From Sipunculus nudus (lineage: Eukaryota > Annelida > Sipuncula > Golfingiida > Sipunculidae), in NCBI GenBank assembly GCA_026874595.1, contig CM049309.1, positions 16,880,576-16,944,575 on the forward strand: 64,000 bases of DNA, written 5' to 3'. Shown piece after piece: positions 62,130 to 64,000 of this stretch; position 1 is the first letter of the stretch, and the number at the start of each line of letters is the position of its first letter. A program made the position numbers and the translations under genes. A model generated the notes under the pieces. That model saw nothing but the letters and a program-made list of their open reading frames with translations. It ran no database searches and was not told where the DNA came from.

Positions 62130-62203
62130 GTCTGAAAATGATGATGATGAGAGTAACATTGACCTAGTCGTAGCCCGTTACAAAGAGAGCTTAAAAATAC
62201 GTG
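62130..62203 (+). CDS. Acidic/juxta-domain exon of the membrane protein (exon 5 of the model, gene continues)
   Basis: This 74-nt exon is bounded by TGACTTTCTGCAG and the consensus donor GTAAGT. Its first base completes an Arg codon with the two bases carried from 61244. The next 24 codons give S-E-N-D-D-D-E-S-N-I-D, a strongly acidic stretch, then L-V-V-A-R-Y-K-E-S-L-K-I-R. One base remains (phase 1). The acidic patch after a basic/proline-rich linker resembles synaptotagmin linkers. The R-Y-K-x-S-L core is faintly like a segment near the vertebrate Syt7 membrane region, from memory and not tested. Downstream exons, where C2 or other domains would appear, lie beyond the window. Confidence 0.75.
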
Positions 62204-64000
62204 GTAAGTGACAATACATATCAATACCAGGTGCCCGGACTTGGGCACACTTGTTTCATTCCCTTTGAAATGCAGAAATAATGTAAGAAACTTCAAAGTG
62301 AACGTTCATCTGCATAATATAGTCATTAATTTTTATACATCCTGCAATATATTAGTGGCAATACATACCACACCCAGTTCCCGGATGTGGATAGACTTGT
62401 TTCAGTCTTTTATTATAAAAAATACATGACATAATCATTAATCTGTATAAATAATGAATTATATTAGTGGCAATGCTTACTCCACCCAATATACCGGATG
62501 TGTAGACTTGTTTCTCCTATTATCAAGAAAAAGCTGAATGGACGGATGAAATTTTATAGTAAACGTCCCCTTACATAATTTAATCATTAGTGCTATGAAT
62601 AATGAACTACAGGCAAGTATGCATAATTTTTTAAATGGTGGTGGCTTAGTGGCTAATTAAATCATTGTACTTTGGAGATAAGATCTCTTATTCCTTTCCC
62701 GTCATTGCCTAGATGAAACAAAATGATTAAATCGGAGAAGAACCTCACAGATTAGGTCTAATGGTTCAACTTCATTTCTGGCATTCGAAATTTTCATGTC
62801 ATCAGCTTCCTCAAAATCAAAATGCTCAATAATGTTACATCAAACTGACCATATGGATTCATCCATGCACCATCATTTAGTATATAGACAGTACCGTCGA
62901 TAGGCCAAGGGGCAATTTCCATAAAATGAATCCATCATTTAAAGATAATTTGAGAGCGTTACACACAGTGTTCATGCTATTCTACATTTGGCCTAAATAA
63001 TTTCCATTTTAAACAGCCAAGTTATACATCAAATATGAAAATGTTACAACAATTAATTTAAGCGTATTTTTGTTTCTGATTGAGTAATTTATTTTAGTTC
63101 GGCATTCAGCCTGCAATTGCGGTATTTTTAGTCTTTTGAAATATATGTTCGCTCTTTACACAGCGCTTTACCTATAGGCGTACTACCTATATCGTAAGCG
63201 CTGATTGTTTTGATCTCGTATCCTGAATCGCTACACCAGAGGGGAGCACTGTATTTTGGTCCAATCAGATTAGACCCTGTGCTGAAAGACAAAACGGTTT
63301 ACCAGCCAAGCGAGGAATACACGGAGTCAATGTTGTTCATTTCATTTTGAGTGATAGCTTATCACCCCGGCAACCGTTTGAACAGGCCACAGACTGAGAG
63401 AGAATGGCCCCACACGTGATTTTCACAGGTCCATGTGTACATAGGACGCTAGGCCGGTGAGCTTTAATTCAAACGAAATGAAACAACATAGGTTCCGTGC
63501 ACACCTCGCTGGCTGGTTTCTGTTTTGCTGGCAAACGGATACGGTAACATAGTCGTTATGTCATAATCGAATCGGGCGATGATGCGAGAACATAGTTGGA
63601 GCAAATAAATTCGATTAGATCTTACTAAGAGTAACCACTTGAGTGCACTTGATGCGCAGCTATGGACGGAGCCATGATGCCTGTCGAGTGTTTTTTTTTA
63701 ACTGGCTTGTGGTTGGCTGCCAGACTACGACCCACCACCTAGTGTCTAAATGTGTCATAAACGGTCAAACCAGGCAGCGGGAAAATCAGTAGCTTCTTTA
63801 GAAGCGCAAGATTTCCGCTGCCTCGGGAGCGTAAAATATGGGCTGCACCGTTCTTTAAAAAAATTAAGAACTCCTTTACGATAAATATCTATTGCGTCTA
63901 TATATACCCTATAGCTACGACCTGTTTTTGATCTAAAGTATAACGTCCAATGACTTCTTTTACTATATCAGTTCATTTATTTTAATTATGCCACTATGAT
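62204..64000 (+). other. Start of the next intron; no further exon found
   Basis: No acceptor followed by an open phase-1 exon was convincing. The last ~800 nt are somewhat GC-richer. TTTTCACAG at ~63422-63430 is followed 28-32 nt later by GTGAGC, which could be a micro-exon but is too weak to call. Confidence 0.45.

Noticed and set aside
63431-63462. Possible 28-32-nt micro-exon between TTTTCACAG and GTGAGC
   Set aside because: It is very short, and such splice-site pairs occur by chance. The phase is compatible but there is no other support.

Overview
This looks like an AT-rich, intron-dominated metazoan nuclear region. I see no bacterial gene organisation. Long (TA)n tracts, 12-20 nt poly-G/poly-C runs, tRNA-like SINE remnants, short inverted-repeat elements and minisatellites suggest a lophotrochozoan invertebrate, perhaps a bivalve mollusc. 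That assignment is inference from repeat style, not from a marker gene.

Nearly all long open frames are random or repeat-derived. The real signal is a split gene on the + strand, reconstructed by hand from splice sites and reading phase. It has a possible non-coding exon (25955-26066), a start-codon exon (39949-39991, ATG at 39971), a transmembrane exon (49386-49531), a basic/proline-rich linker exon (61059-61244) and an acidic exon (62130-62203). It then runs off the right edge in phase 1. The coding junctions fit in phase (0, 2, 2), with good acceptors and donors. The predicted first ~142 residues are a short N-terminal segment with one NVT glycosylation sequon, one hydrophobic segment (~20-43), a Cys/Lys/Arg-rich juxtamembrane stretch, a Ser/Pro/Arg-rich linker and an acidic patch. 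This layout resembles the N-terminal part of a synaptotagmin-type protein, but no C2 domain is inside the window, so no family name is assigned.

Layout: 1-25.9 kb is upstream or intronic sequence with dispersed repeats, including a 31-bp-period array whose units carry a tRNA A-box-like motif (6.03-6.35 kb). 26-40 kb is the first candidate intron, with a 26-27 kb repeat, a 54-bp minisatellite, a pentamer tract and an LTR-like block (37.7-38.4 kb). 40-49.4 kb is the second intron. It ends in a tandem array of truncated copies of the transmembrane exon's 5' half, lying directly before the true exon. 49.5-61 kb is the third intron, with a cluster of five CRE-type sites (56.37-56.53 kb) and paired poly-G/poly-C runs. 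61.2-62.1 kb is a short intron, and 62.2-64 kb is the start of the next one.

The most interesting items are the hidden multi-exon gene, the tandem partial-exon array with duplicated splice acceptors, the A-box array, the CRE cluster and several two-copy repeat families. All repeat comparisons were made by eye; no alignment or database search was run.
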